From assembly GCA_944323145.1 (NCBI GenBank), contig CALURJ010000001.1:124001-188000 (forward strand): a stretch of DNA of 64,000 nt. The letters are read 5' to 3'. Source of the DNA: Candidatus Gastranaerophilales bacterium. Lineage in GTDB: Bacteria > Cyanobacteriota > Vampirovibrionia > Gastranaerophilales > Gastranaerophilaceae. The notes below the pieces were generated by a model. That model worked only from the letters and a program-made list of their open reading frames with translations. It did no database searches and was not told the DNA's origin. This document shows positions 1 to 9,022 of the stretch, piece after piece (the stretch's first letter is position 1; the number at the start of each line of letters is the position of its first letter). A program made the translations under genes and the position numbers.

Positions 1-638
1 TCCGTCCCGCGGAAAGGTACTGGTGTAAGATAGGGCGCATCCGTTTCAAGAAGTATATGCTCAAGTGGAACAGCCTGCACAACTTCTTTCATTTTTACTG
101 CGTTTTTGAATGTTACGACACCGCCTATACCTAAATACCAGCCCTCTTTAATGCATTCTTTTGCAAACTCTACACTTCCTGAAAAACAGTGCATAACGAC
201 TTTTGAGCTGCTATTGTATTCTTTTAAAATATCAAAAGTGTCTTTGTGGGCTTCTCTGTCGTGTATGTCTATCGGAAGATTAAGTTCATTTGCAAGTTTA
301 ATTTGTTTTATAAAAACTTCTTTTTGCAGTTCGTTGTAACTTTTATCCCAGTAGTAATCAAGGCCTATTTCTCCTATTGCTACAATTTTTTTGTTTTCTG
401 CAAGTTTTTTTATATCTTCAATAAGCCTGTCATTCCAATCCTTAGCGTCTGACGGATGAACCCCGAGCATTCCGTATACATTATCATATTTATTGATAAG
501 TTCCATAATCCCTGTAAAATCAGCGGGATTTGCTGCCGGAACTATTATTTTTTCAATGCCTTGTTCTGCGGCATTTTGGACAGCTTCATCTGTTGTAATA
601 TTTTCAAGCATATTTATATGAGAATGTGTGTCTATCAT
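1..638 (-). CDS. tatD: TatD-family metal-dependent hydrolase (3' end outside window)
   Basis: Reading the minus strand from ATG at 638 gives an open frame that runs off the left edge. It starts M-I-D-T-H-S-H, the metal-binding H-x-H of TatD DNases, and later contains GEIGLDYYWD, IHDREA and, near the edge, LLETDAPYLTPVP. These are the successive metal and active-site blocks of the TatD amidohydrolase fold. Known relatives are Mg-dependent 3'-5' DNases or deoxyribonuclease-like repair enzymes in the cytoplasm. No Shine-Dalgarno precedes the ATG; an extended -10 box lies 9 nt upstream, so the mRNA is probably leaderless. It is divergent from gatD over a 49-nt spacer. Only about the last tenth to fifth of the protein is missing. 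Confidence 0.93.
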   Translation of the reverse strand, partial: MIDTHSHINMLENITTDEAVQNAAEQGIEKIIVPAANPADFTGIMELINKYDNVYGMLGVHPSDAKDWNDRLIEDIKKLAENKKIVAIGEIGLDYYWDKSYNELQKEVFIKQIKLANELNLPIDIHDREAHKDTFDILKEYNSSSKVVMHCFSGSVEFAKECIKEGWYLGIGGVVTFKNAVKMKEVVQAVPLEHILLETDAPYLTPVPFRGT

Positions 639-647
639 AGTACTTTG

Positions 648-678
648 ATTATACCACGATTAAATATTGTGATATAAT
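648..678. promoter_or_regulatory. Divergent extended -10 promoters for tatD and gatD
   Basis: Two TGnTATAAT boxes face outward. The minus-strand box has its hexamer at 648-653 and the tatD ATG 9 nt away. The plus-strand hexamer is at 673-678 and the gatD ATG 9 nt away. With the usual start site about 7 nt past the -10, both mRNAs would begin at or 1-3 nt before the start codon. Neither side has a Shine-Dalgarno. Confidence 0.65.
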
Positions 679-687
679 AAAGTCAGC

Positions 688-1422
688 ATGGAAGAGAGAA
701 ATCTTAAAATATCAATAGGGCATTTATATCCAAAACTGTTAAATTTATACGGTGATATGGGAAATATAATAACACTTACAAAACGCTGTGAATGGCGTGG
801 AATTAGTGTTGAATATGACCCGATAGGTGTAGGTGACAGAGTAAAAGAACATGATTTATATTTCATAGGCGGCGGTCAGGACAGACAGCAGCAGGAAGTT
901 GCAGGCGAGTTATATAAAAATAAAGATTTTTTAATTTCCGAACGGGACAAAAATTCTGTTTTTTTAGGTATTTGCGGCGGGTATCAATTATTCGGGCATT
1001 ATTATCAGCCGTTTGAAGGGGATAAACTTTTAGGTATCAGCCTTATGGATGCTTATACTGTTGCCGGGAAAAAAAGGTTTATCGGAAACGTTACAGTTGA
1101 AACGGATTTTTTAAACCCTTCAACTCTTGTAGGTTTTGAAAATCATAGCGGATTAACATATCTTCAAGGGGGTACAAAACCACTCGGAAAATTAAAAGTC
1201 GGAAACGGCAATAACGGGCAGGACGGTATGGAAGGCGGAAGATATAAAAATGTTTTCGGTACTTATCTCCATGGTTCACTGCTGCCTAAAAATCCGCATT
1301 TTGCAGATTATTTAATAGAACTTGCGCTTGAAAAGCGTTACGGTGAAAAGATTAAATTGTCAAAACTTGATGATGAACTTGAACTCAAAACTCACAATTC
1401 ACTGGTTGGAAAGGCTTATTAA
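688..1422 (+). CDS. gatD: Lipid II isoglutaminyl synthase, glutamine amidotransferase subunit GatD
   Basis: This 244-residue protein matches the CobB/CobQ-like class I glutamine amidotransferase type of GatD. The nucleophile is Cys96 in GICGGYQ and the catalytic His is His195 in GTYLHG; the early FIGGGQD block is also typical. In known systems GatD supplies ammonia to MurT, and the pair amidates the glutamate of the lipid II stem peptide. murT is normally the adjacent gene but is not in this window, so the partner must lie elsewhere. The stop codon overlaps the gtrA-like ATG by one base. There is no ribosome binding site; the ATG sits 9 nt after a -10 box. Confidence 0.9.
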   Translation: MEERNLKISIGHLYPKLLNLYGDMGNIITLTKRCEWRGISVEYDPIGVGDRVKEHDLYFIGGGQDRQQQEVAGELYKNKDFLISERDKNSVFLGICGGYQLFGHYYQPFEGDKLLGISLMDAYTVAGKKRFIGNVTVETDFLNPSTLVGFENHSGLTYLQGGTKPLGKLKVGNGNNGQDGMEGGRYKNVFGTYLHGSLLPKNPHFADYLIELALEKRYGEKIKLSKLDDELELKTHNSLVGKAY

Positions 1423-1847
1423 TGAGTAAGGAAGCTGTATTAAATTTGTATAATAAATGGTGTTTAATTCCCGACAAGATTAGATTTTTATTTATCGGCG
1501 GGGTAAACGCGGCTTTTTCTTACATAATTTTTGCAATTGCTGTTTACTTAATCGGACAGGAGCATTACCAGATTTGTGTCGCACTACAGTGGGCTATCTC
1601 TTCTGTTTTTTCATTTGTTAATCAAAAATTATTTGTTTTCTGTACAAAAGGCCATTGGCTGAGAGAATATATAAAATGCTGCACAACCTGGGTTGTAAGC
1701 TACGCTGTCAACGCAATTATTCTTGAAATTATTGTAAGATATGTGACAAAAAATGTTTATGTCGGGCAGTTCGTTTCTATTTTGCTTGCTGCTGTCGTTA
1801 CTTATGTTTTATTTAAATATTATGCTTTCAGGCATAATAAACATTAA
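1422..1847 (+). CDS. GtrA-like membrane protein
   Basis: This 141-residue protein has four hydrophobic segments (roughly residues 20-42, 48-68, 80-100, 110-135). It carries the GtrA hallmark R-F-x-x-x-G-G-x-N-A near the first helix and F-V-N-Q-K after the second. GtrA proteins are small inner-membrane proteins thought to flip or handle undecaprenyl-phosphate-linked sugars for glycosylation of cell-surface polymers. It is translationally coupled to gatD (TAATG overlap), which suggests an envelope-polymer role. The exact substrate cannot be read from the sequence. Confidence 0.85.
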   Translation: MSKEAVLNLYNKWCLIPDKIRFLFIGGVNAAFSYIIFAIAVYLIGQEHYQICVALQWAISSVFSFVNQKLFVFCTKGHWLREYIKCCTTWVVSYAVNAIILEIIVRYVTKNVYVGQFVSILLAAVVTYVLFKYYAFRHNKH

Positions 1848-1860
1848 GTTATAAATTAAA

Positions 1861-1894
1861 AAAGCGGTTAATTATTTAACCGCTTTAATTTTTT
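1861..1894. terminator. Bidirectional intrinsic terminator (gtrA / proS)
   Basis: A perfect 11-bp stem (1861-1871 with 1876-1886) has a 4-nt loop, a T-run on the plus side and an A-run on the other. It serves the two convergent genes. The proS stop codon (1872-1874) lies in the loop, so the terminator overlaps the end of proS. Confidence 0.85.
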
Positions 1895-3608
1895 CTATAA
1901 GTTTTTTTGTTGCTTCTTCAGGCGTATATTTTTCCTGTTCTCCCGTTTCACGGACTTTATATTCAACAAAGCCTTCATTAATTGTTTTCCCGACAGTTAC
2001 CCTGAACGGGAAGCCTATTAAATCTGCGTCTTTGAACTTGACACCCGCTCTTTCATCACGATCATCAAGAACAACTTCAATGCCTGCAGACTGTAAATCT
2101 TTGTACATTTTATCCGCAACTTTCATTTGAAGTTCGTCATTAATATTAACGGGAACAATTACAACATGATACGGAGCAATCGCAATTGGCCATTTAATTC
2201 CGTGTTCGTCATAGTGTGCTTCAACAGCTGCAGCAGCTGTTCTTGAAATTCCTATTCCGTAACATCCCATGACATAAGGATGAGTTTTTCCGTTGATATC
2301 TGTGTAAACTGCATTCATCGGCTTTGAGTATTTTGTCCCGAGTTTGAAAATATTTCCGACTTCTATCCCTTTAGTTACATAGAGCGGTTTGCCGCACTGA
2401 GGACATAATTCTCCTCTCTGTACAAGCCTGATATCAGCGTATTTGATATTTTCAATACCTAAATCAGAAAGATTTGCGCCTACAAGGTGCTTGTCTGTTT
2501 GATTAATTCCGACAACAAAGTTTTTCAAATCTCGAACTGTTTCATCAGCTATAATTTGAATACCGTCCATTCCCTTTGGCCCTATAAAGCCGGGTACGGC
2601 ATCAAATCCTTTTTCTGACATAAGTTCTGCAATTTCTGCAGAGGAAGCTATTCTTATATCAATCCCTTCTGCTGCGTTCATTAATTTTGTTTCTTCTATG
2701 GCTTTGTCAGCTCTTATAAGTGCAAGAACCGGTTTTTTGTCAATTATATAAACCAGAGTTTTTAAAATCAGTGTATCCGGAATATTTAAGAATTTACTTA
2801 ATTCCTCAATAGAGTGAGTGTTCGGAGTGTCAAGTATTTTGGTTTCTTTAAAATATTCCTTACCGTCAACAACGGCTTCCGGCAGATTTGATATTGCGTG
2901 GTTGGAATTCGCTGAATAATCGCAGGAATTACAGTAGAAAACATCATTTTCTCCTGCATCAGTGTCAGTGATTACCATAAATTCGTGCGAAACGCTTCCG
3001 CCTATAGCTCCTGAATCAGATTGAACCATTTTTGTTTCAAGCCCGCATCTTTCAAATATTTTTTTATAAGCTTGAGCCATATTTTCGTATTCTTTGTCCA
3101 GACCCGCTTCATCCAAATCAAAGCTGTATGCGTCTTTCATAATAAATTCTCTACCTCTTAAAAGTCCGTATCTCGGTCTTATTTCATCTCTGAATTTAGA
3201 TTGAATCTGGTATAAATTTACTGGTAATTGTTTGTAAGATTTCAATCCATCGCGGGCAACAGCTGTGATAATTTCCTCGTGCGTAGGCCCGAGGCACATA
3301 TCTCTGTCGTGGCGGTCTTTAAGGCGCATTAATTCTTTTCCGTATACTTCCCATCTGCCTGATTCTTCCCAGAGTTCTTTCGGCTGTACAAACGGCATTA
3401 AAAGTTCCTGAGCGCCTGCTCTGTCCATTTCTTCTCTTACAATAGTTTCAATCTTTTTCAAAACTCTCCACATCAAAGGCATATATGTATAAATCCCGGG
3501 TGAAAGTTTTTTTATAAACCCTGCTCTGCCAAGCATTTTGTGAGAAATAACTTCCGCATCGGAAGGGTATTCTCTCAGGGTTTGTACAAATAATTTTGAC
3601 ATTTTCAT
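1872..3608 (-). CDS. proS: Prolyl-tRNA synthetase (bacterial type with editing insertion)
   Basis: The 578-residue length is normal for the bacterial ProRS that carries a YbaK-like INS editing domain. Class II motifs are visible: motif 1 around residues 60-80 (TYMPL...EEMDRAGAQELLMP), motif 2 around GPTHEE and RPRYGLLRGREFIMKD, and motif 3 at CYGIGISRT. The insert of about 160 residues between motifs 2 and 3 is the editing domain that hydrolyses mischarged Ala-tRNA(Pro). The C-terminal part is the anticodon-binding domain. The start is set by a GAGGA site about 10 nt before the first ATG. It has its own transcript, and the 3' end lies in a shared terminator. Confidence 0.97.
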   Translation of the reverse strand: MKMSKLFVQTLREYPSDAEVISHKMLGRAGFIKKLSPGIYTYMPLMWRVLKKIETIVREEMDRAGAQELLMPFVQPKELWEESGRWEVYGKELMRLKDRHDRDMCLGPTHEEIITAVARDGLKSYKQLPVNLYQIQSKFRDEIRPRYGLLRGREFIMKDAYSFDLDEAGLDKEYENMAQAYKKIFERCGLETKMVQSDSGAIGGSVSHEFMVITDTDAGENDVFYCNSCDYSANSNHAISNLPEAVVDGKEYFKETKILDTPNTHSIEELSKFLNIPDTLILKTLVYIIDKKPVLALIRADKAIEETKLMNAAEGIDIRIASSAEIAELMSEKGFDAVPGFIGPKGMDGIQIIADETVRDLKNFVVGINQTDKHLVGANLSDLGIENIKYADIRLVQRGELCPQCGKPLYVTKGIEVGNIFKLGTKYSKPMNAVYTDINGKTHPYVMGCYGIGISRTAAAAVEAHYDEHGIKWPIAIAPYHVVIVPVNINDELQMKVADKMYKDLQSAGIEVVLDDRDERAGVKFKDADLIGFPFRVTVGKTINEGFVEYKVRETGEQEKYTPEEATKKLIEKIKAVK

Positions 3609-3652
3609 AATTCTAAATCCTCTTTTCTTATGATTATTTTACCATAAAAAGA

Positions 3653-4261
3653 TTATTTATAAAGCATAGCAAAAGCAAACAATGCAAACGGAATACAAGC
3701 TATACCACCTACAAGCATTACAGGAAAAGTAATCACAATTCCTAAGCATCTCAGAAAAGTTTTGCCGGGGTATAACAAATATTTTTCACCTTCACTTTCG
3801 ACTTGTATTGCTTCAATTTTATTTGTTGAAACACTATCAAATACAAAGTTACTCAGAGATTTTTTGTTAATATCAAAAATTGCATATTTATTATCTTTTT
3901 TTACTTTAATGTATCTATAATGTTTACTTATTGTTTCTATTTCATCAAATTCAGGTTCAAAGAGGATTTTCCCGTTTAAGTCTGCTAAACCATATTTATT
4001 ATCTTGCAGAATGCTTATTATTGTATTTTTATAGTTACGGTTGTTCACAAGTTGAATACTGTATTCTCTAATATAATCGTAATTTGCTTGAAGAATAACA
4101 GTTCCGTCTTTAGTTGTTACACCATATTTATCACCGCATTGTACAATATTGTATCCCAACACAAAATTATGACTTTTTATTATACAATTTTCTTCCGCTT
4201 GAGCTAAACTAACAGGATTAAATATCGCAAAAATTAAAAATGTTGCTAAAAATTTTTTCAT
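3653..4261 (-). CDS. Secreted WG-repeat protein with C-terminal membrane helix
   Basis: This 202-residue protein has an N-terminal signal peptide (hydrophobic to about residue 20, ending S-L-A-Q-A). Three WG-type beta-repeats follow, each beginning K-Y-G/A and continuing with a D-x-N/D-G turn, at about residues 44, 90 and 125. A strongly hydrophobic C-terminal segment covers about residues 168-198. WG repeats usually form secreted or cell-surface beta-sheet domains of unknown ligand. It lies 8 nt downstream of the TPR gene, so the two are probably one operon. No enzyme motif is visible. Confidence 0.75.
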   Translation of the reverse strand: MKKFLATFLIFAIFNPVSLAQAEENCIIKSHNFVLGYNIVQCGDKYGVTTKDGTVILQANYDYIREYSIQLVNNRNYKNTIISILQDNKYGLADLNGKILFEPEFDEIETISKHYRYIKVKKDNKYAIFDINKKSLSNFVFDSVSTNKIEAIQVESEGEKYLLYPGKTFLRCLGIVITFPVMLVGGIACIPFALFAFAMLYK

Positions 4262-4269
4262 GCATGCCT

Positions 4270-5193
4270 CTAAAAAAGCTTATCTAACTCTTTTTTTACA
4301 AGTTTTGGGGAGACTGAAAGGGTAGAATTTAATTTAAGAGCTTTATTCATAGCCTTAACATAATTTTCCCTCGAATTTTGAAGTTTATAAATTTGCGCAA
4401 GTATATAATACAAATCTCCGGTTTCTCCGCAGTTTTCAATAGCTTTTTCCATAATAGAGACAGAATTATCATATCGACCGAGTTTACTTAATATTTTTGC
4501 GTAAATTTTATATGCTTCAATATCTTTTGGATTTAATTCAATTGTTTTTTCAAGATTGTTTATTGCGGAGTCAAAATCATCTTCTTCATAATCAATTGAA
4601 GCAAGATTAAAATATGCCCAGCTATAATCGGGTGAGAGCTGGAGAACCTTGTTAAATTTTTCTTTTGCTCCCTCGTTATCACCCTGTTCTTTTAGAATAT
4701 TGCCCATATAAAAGTGAGCGTATATATCTTCATCATTCAAGTCAATCGTACGCTGAAAATAGTATTTTGCACCATCAAATTTCCCTTCTTTAAAGTAGCA
4801 AAGCCCTATTGAAAAATATGAATTAGAGTCATTATTGTCTTTTGACAGAACACTTTCAAAGCAATCAACGGCTTTTTCATACATTTTTTTATCTAAATAT
4901 ACAAGTCCGAGGTTGTAATAAGCATCAACTTCTTCAGGGGCAAGGTCTATTGCCTTTAAATATGCTTCCTGCGCTTTGTCAAGATTTTTCAGTTTTTCAT
5001 AGGTAATTCCGAGGTTGTAGTATAGTCCGCTGTCATCATTGAAGATTTTTGCCAGATATAAAAAGTGTTGTTTGGCTTCTTCAGGATATCCGCAGTCCAG
5101 AAGCAATACCGCAAGTTCGCGCCGTGCCTGAAAGTTTGTCTGATCTTCTTTTAAAATATTTTGTAATTCTTCAATTTTATCAATTTTGGACAT
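4270..5193 (-). CDS. TPR-repeat protein
   Basis: This 307-residue protein is almost entirely tetratricopeptide repeats, about eight 34-residue units with the W/Y-x-x-L-G-x-x-Y and A-x-x-x-Y/F spacing. It has no signal peptide or membrane segment, so it should be a cytoplasmic scaffold; the partner is unknown. It forms an operon with the downstream WG-repeat gene. There is no Shine-Dalgarno. A TATACT -10-like box lies 6 nt upstream of the ATG, fitting the leaderless pattern seen elsewhere in the window. Confidence 0.85.
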   Translation of the reverse strand: MSKIDKIEELQNILKEDQTNFQARRELAVLLLDCGYPEEAKQHFLYLAKIFNDDSGLYYNLGITYEKLKNLDKAQEAYLKAIDLAPEEVDAYYNLGLVYLDKKMYEKAVDCFESVLSKDNNDSNSYFSIGLCYFKEGKFDGAKYYFQRTIDLNDEDIYAHFYMGNILKEQGDNEGAKEKFNKVLQLSPDYSWAYFNLASIDYEEDDFDSAINNLEKTIELNPKDIEAYKIYAKILSKLGRYDNSVSIMEKAIENCGETGDLYYILAQIYKLQNSRENYVKAMNKALKLNSTLSVSPKLVKKELDKLF

Positions 5194-5199
5194 ACAGAT

Positions 5200-5205
5200 A
5201 GTATA
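5200..5205 (-). promoter_or_regulatory. -10 box 6 nt before TPR gene
   Basis: TATACT on the minus strand is followed by 6 nt and then the ATG at 5193, with no ribosome binding site between. This is weaker than the other leaderless candidates because the hexamer is not perfect. Confidence 0.4.
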
Positions 5206-5277
5206 AGACTTTTGTAAATATATTGCAAAATTGTTAATTGTTTTATAAAATGTATGAAAAAGAATAGGAGAGCTTTT

Positions 5278-5952
5278 ATGAGATTTTTAGTTTTAATGTT
5301 ATCAATGTTATTATTTATAAATACTGCTTTAGCAGCCCCTTTTAATGCAAATGCTAAGACTAAAAGGATTCCTGCTGGAACTAAATTTTCGCTTCAGTTG
5401 ATGAACCCGATATCTACTATTAACAATACAGAGGGTACAGAATTTACCGCAATATTAATGAGTGATGAAACAGCAGACAATGACGTGATTTTGCCTATGG
5501 GCTCATTAGTGCGCGGTACTATCAGAAAAGTTGAACCTTCAAAAAGAATGTCAAAAGGTGCGGTTTTGTATCTTGATTTTGACCATGTTGTAACTCCTAA
5601 CGGAAGACAGCTTCCTTTGACTTTTACAGTTACCGGACGTGCTGATATTACTTATGACGGTGGTATAACTGGCGGAAGAGGATACAAAGAAGCATTAATC
5701 AATAATTGGCACGTAACAAAGGATATTGTTTCTACTTCAACAGAATGGGGCGGGGATGTATTTGATGATGTAATTGTTGCAGATCAATTGATGACAGGTA
5801 TAGGTGCAATTGGAGGAGCTATAGGCGGCGGAGCTTATTATGTTTATGACTTTTTTGCAGATATGATACGAAAAGGCGATGATGTAAACCTTAGAAAAGG
5901 CGAAGTTTTAAACGTAATCCTTGTTGATCCTGTTGATGTGCCTGTAATATAG
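5278..5952 (+). CDS. Secreted protein of unknown function
   Basis: The start is chosen at 5278, 7 nt after AGGAG (5266-5270), rather than the upstream in-frame ATG at 5254. The 224-residue product has a signal peptide ending A-L-A-A. After it comes a stretch beginning IPAGTKFSLQL, with the pattern of a small beta-barrel domain (about residues 28-130): P-x-G-x-x-V/F repeated, and ILPMGSLVRGTI. This resembles domains in other envelope proteins that begin LPAGT and end IPxGSxVxGxV. A glycine-rich hydrophobic segment follows (about residues 180-195). I cannot name a family. The next gene begins 14 nt later, so they are probably co-transcribed. Confidence 0.7.
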   Translation: MRFLVLMLSMLLFINTALAAPFNANAKTKRIPAGTKFSLQLMNPISTINNTEGTEFTAILMSDETADNDVILPMGSLVRGTIRKVEPSKRMSKGAVLYLDFDHVVTPNGRQLPLTFTVTGRADITYDGGITGGRGYKEALINNWHVTKDIVSTSTEWGGDVFDDVIVADQLMTGIGAIGGAIGGGAYYVYDFFADMIRKGDDVNLRKGEVLNVILVDPVDVPVI

Positions 5953-5966
5953 GAGATTGTTTCTTT

Positions 5967-6857
5967 ATGTCGAAAACACTTGTTTTTATGCGTACACATA
6001 TTATTTCTAAGGGAGTAATTTCAGAGTTTTTAAAATTAAAAAACTCAACGGATTATGATTGCATTCTGTTTATTGACAATCATAAAAAGATTATTCCCGG
6101 AGATTTTAATGAGCCTGTGCAAAATTTAGATTTTTTTGACGGACTTGTGAAAGATATAAAGTGTTTTTTATTTGATGAAAATATTTTTTCTTCTTTTAAA
6201 CTTCCATATTATGCCAAGAAAAATAAAAAACAGTCTTTGTCTAAAATAATGTGGTGCTGTGGAGATTATACCTTTTATGCAATAAAGAAATATTTCCCTG
6301 AATATGATTTCTACTGGCATTTTGACAATGATGTATTTTGTAATGGAAAATCTTATTCTGACTTTTTTAAGCGATATGAAAATAATAACTCGGATTTGCT
6401 GGTAAATAATTTATCAAAAATAGATTATGATTCTACCTGGTGGATTCTAGGAAAATCGGAATGGATGTACGGTGTGGCTGAAAAATATTCTTCATTTTTC
6501 CCTATTGTTCGTTTAAGTGCACCGGCTATTGACTTTTTATATAAGAAAAGAATTGAACATAAAGAAATTTTTCAAAAATTTAAAAGAAGTAAAAAAAATC
6601 GCTGGATAAACTGTGAACTCTTTGTCCCAACTGAGCTGTTGAATAACGGATTTACAGGAGAAAATATAATGCAGCCTTTAAGATTTCTTCCTGAGTATGA
6701 TTTGAATGAGGATAGAATATTTGAAACTCCGGATAATCTTATTTATCATCCTGTAAAAGGTAATTTCCTCAAACGTCTTGATTCAATGAAGTTTAAGTTC
6801 TGTCTTTCTTTAAGATTATGTTCTTACGAAATCGGATTTTTTATAAGAAAAAAATAA
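5967..6857 (+). CDS. Putative glycosyltransferase-like protein (GT-A style DxD)
   Basis: This 296-residue protein has no signal peptide. It has alternating beta-strands at the N-terminus and, near residue 115, the sequence FYWHFDNDVF. The D-N-D core after hydrophobic residues, preceded by a helix following W-C-C-G-D, looks like the metal/nucleotide-sugar DxD site of a GT-A fold. The C-terminal third is basic and amphipathic, consistent with a peripheral membrane enzyme. The family is not recognised with certainty. The Shine-Dalgarno AGGAGA overlaps the stop of the preceding secreted-protein gene, indicating coupling. The role is probably surface-glycan related, by inference only. Confidence 0.5.
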   Translation: MSKTLVFMRTHIISKGVISEFLKLKNSTDYDCILFIDNHKKIIPGDFNEPVQNLDFFDGLVKDIKCFLFDENIFSSFKLPYYAKKNKKQSLSKIMWCCGDYTFYAIKKYFPEYDFYWHFDNDVFCNGKSYSDFFKRYENNNSDLLVNNLSKIDYDSTWWILGKSEWMYGVAEKYSSFFPIVRLSAPAIDFLYKKRIEHKEIFQKFKRSKKNRWINCELFVPTELLNNGFTGENIMQPLRFLPEYDLNEDRIFETPDNLIYHPVKGNFLKRLDSMKFKFCLSLRLCSYEIGFFIRKK

Positions 6858-6875
6858 AAATGTGTGTATTATCTA

Positions 6876-8642
6876 TTATCCGACCTGATTTCTTCCGTTA
6901 TTTTTGGCATTATACAGTCTTTTGTCTGCTGCTTCAATAATTTCAACAGCGCTTTCTCCGTCTGCGGGATATGTTGAAACTCCAAGGCTTATTGTTACAT
7001 TCGTTTCTTTCCCGTTTGAAAGTTTGAAATTTTTTTCGGCAACTCTTGAGCATATTTTCTGTGCGGTTGAGAAAGCTTCTCCTTTTGGAGTATTGGGTAG
7101 TATTATACTCATTTCTTCTCCGCCATACCGGCATACAATATCCGTTGCACGAACATTCCTTTTCAATGTTTGGGCGACTCCTCTTAATACAGCATCTCCT
7201 GATTGGTGCCCGAAGGTGTCATTAAACTTTTTAAAAAAATCAATATCTATAATTATCAAAGAAAAACTTGTGTTGTAACGTTTTGACTGTTCAACCTGCA
7301 TTCTGATTTGTTCCTGAAAATATCTGTGATTATATAGTTCTGTCAATCCGTCTGTTGTTGCAAGTTTATACTGCAGTTCAAAATCTCTTGATTTAATTAG
7401 ATATTTTATTATGTAAGCGCATGTAAACGCAAAAATAGAAAATATCAGCGGATAAATTACTTCCAACCATAAATTCCCGAATTTCATTGCATAGTATGAA
7501 ATTAAAATGTAGATAAAATATGTTGAAAGTGACATTAGTGAAGCTGTAAATGCTGAACTTACACGGCTTACGACAGAAGCAATCAACAGTGCAAGAAGTA
7601 TACTTAATGTAAGCGTGTAGCCCCTGTTTACTTTTCTTATAAAATTATTATCAATTAAATTATTTATAAATGTTGCCTGAATTTCTACTCCGGGATAAAT
7701 TTTCCCTGTGGGTACGGTTTTTATGTCAAATAAACTTGCAGCGGTTGTTCCGAAGTATATTATTTTATTGGAAAAATTATAATCGAGTTCTGTTTTTTCT
7801 CCGTTAACTGCTTTTATAAGTTGATACATAGGAATATATGTGTAAGTGCCTGCCGAACCGTACCAGTTAATTATGGCGCTTCCGTCTTTATCCAAAAATA
7901 TTTTCCTATCCCCTATTTTTAAATTTGAATTTTTATCAATTTCATAAATATTTTCATGTTCTCCGAGGTAATTCATCCCGACTTTAAGAGCAAGCTGAGG
8001 GTAGAATTTATCCTGATATTTTACTATCAAAGGCATTTTTCTCAAAACACCATCGTCAGAACGCGATACGTTTATTATTCCTATATTTGAAGTTGCATCT
8101 ATAATTCCATCAAGTATTTTTCTGCAATTTGAATATGTAAGGTCTGAAAAATCTATTTTTGAGTTGTTCTGAATATTAATCGTAAGTTTATCAGGCAATT
8201 GCGGCGGTGTTCTTAAGTCTGCTGACTGATTATCAAAATTCATTGAGGTAAACAAATTGTTATACTTTTTAAAAGTATTTATCAATGCTTGATCAGCCTG
8301 ATTTTCACTTTTCAGAGATTTTACAAACATCATATCAAATGCTATTGCGCGGGGACTGAATTGTTCAAGATAATTTATTATATTTGCATAAACATCTCTG
8401 GGCAAAGGCCATTCTCCGTAGCTGCCCAGAATATATTCGTATGTTGCATCGTCAACCGCAACAATTACAATATCGTTGTTTGCATGTTTCCCGCCTTCTT
8501 TAATTATAATACTTTGTCTTAAATCGAAAGTCCTGTTTTCAATGGAATCAATGAATGAATTCAGATTCGCGTTTTTTAGTATTAAAAATATAAATATTCC
8601 AAAGAATACCAGACCTATGGCATATAGTATTTTTTTGAACAT
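6876..8642 (-). CDS. CHASE2-GGDEF diguanylate cyclase
   Basis: This 588-residue membrane protein has one N-terminal TM helix (residues 5-24) and an extracytoplasmic CHASE2 sensor domain (about 30-340, with DIVIVAVDDATY and WPLPRD blocks). A cluster of three TM segments follows (about 345-420), then a cytoplasmic GGDEF domain (about 430-586). The catalytic signature is R-Y-GGEEM. The product-inhibition I-site RATD sits exactly five residues before it, so the cyclase is probably active and feedback-regulated by c-di-GMP. The F-to-M change at the last GGEEF position is mild. A 55-residue gene ends 19 nt upstream and probably shares the transcript. Confidence 0.92.
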   Translation of the reverse strand: MFKKILYAIGLVFFGIFIFLILKNANLNSFIDSIENRTFDLRQSIIIKEGGKHANNDIVIVAVDDATYEYILGSYGEWPLPRDVYANIINYLEQFSPRAIAFDMMFVKSLKSENQADQALINTFKKYNNLFTSMNFDNQSADLRTPPQLPDKLTINIQNNSKIDFSDLTYSNCRKILDGIIDATSNIGIINVSRSDDGVLRKMPLIVKYQDKFYPQLALKVGMNYLGEHENIYEIDKNSNLKIGDRKIFLDKDGSAIINWYGSAGTYTYIPMYQLIKAVNGEKTELDYNFSNKIIYFGTTAASLFDIKTVPTGKIYPGVEIQATFINNLIDNNFIRKVNRGYTLTLSILLALLIASVVSRVSSAFTASLMSLSTYFIYILISYYAMKFGNLWLEVIYPLIFSIFAFTCAYIIKYLIKSRDFELQYKLATTDGLTELYNHRYFQEQIRMQVEQSKRYNTSFSLIIIDIDFFKKFNDTFGHQSGDAVLRGVAQTLKRNVRATDIVCRYGGEEMSIILPNTPKGEAFSTAQKICSRVAEKNFKLSNGKETNVTISLGVSTYPADGESAVEIIEAADKRLYNAKNNGRNQVG

Positions 8643-8661
8643 AACCTTAAAATCTTCTTTA

Positions 8662-8829
8662 CTACTTTATTCTTTCAGTATAGTTGAATGCAGAAGATTT
8701 GGCAACAAAATTTTTTAATATAAACTGTTTTTCAAGAATAAAATTGTTAACTTTTAAAATTTCGGTTGAATATGACAATTCATCGGGGTTTTGTAAATAC
8801 CTGAGTAAACATTTTTCATGCAGATTCAT
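8662..8829 (-). CDS. Small 55-residue protein upstream of the cyclase
   Basis: ATG at 8829 is preceded by AAAGGTGA at 7-nt spacing. The product starts MNLHEKCLLRYLQ and ends NYTERIK, stopping at TAG. It is a charged, helical-looking protein without a signal peptide. No family is recognised. Its stop is 19 nt before the diguanylate cyclase ATG on the same strand, suggesting a two-gene operon and a possible regulatory partner. The strong ribosome site and tight spacing are the main evidence that it is real. Confidence 0.6.
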   Translation of the reverse strand: MNLHEKCLLRYLQNPDELSYSTEILKVNNFILEKQFILKNFVAKSSAFNYTERIK

Positions 8830-9022
8830 TTAAATAATCACCTTTAAAAATCTAATAACTGATAACTTTTTTATTATGCAGAAATTAATAAAAATTAACA
8901 TCAAGCATATGCATGAGATTTTCTTACCGCTTGCACTTTTTTATTTCCGTAGTATCATATAATTAGTCGAAATTTTTAAAGTAATCAAGTTTGGAATCTT
9001 GAGAAAAAGAAAGAGGTTAGAA

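Noticed and set aside
8931-8963. TTGCAC and TATAAT as a full promoter of rpmE
   Set aside because: The 21-nt spacer is too long for sigma-70; only the -10 box is mentioned.
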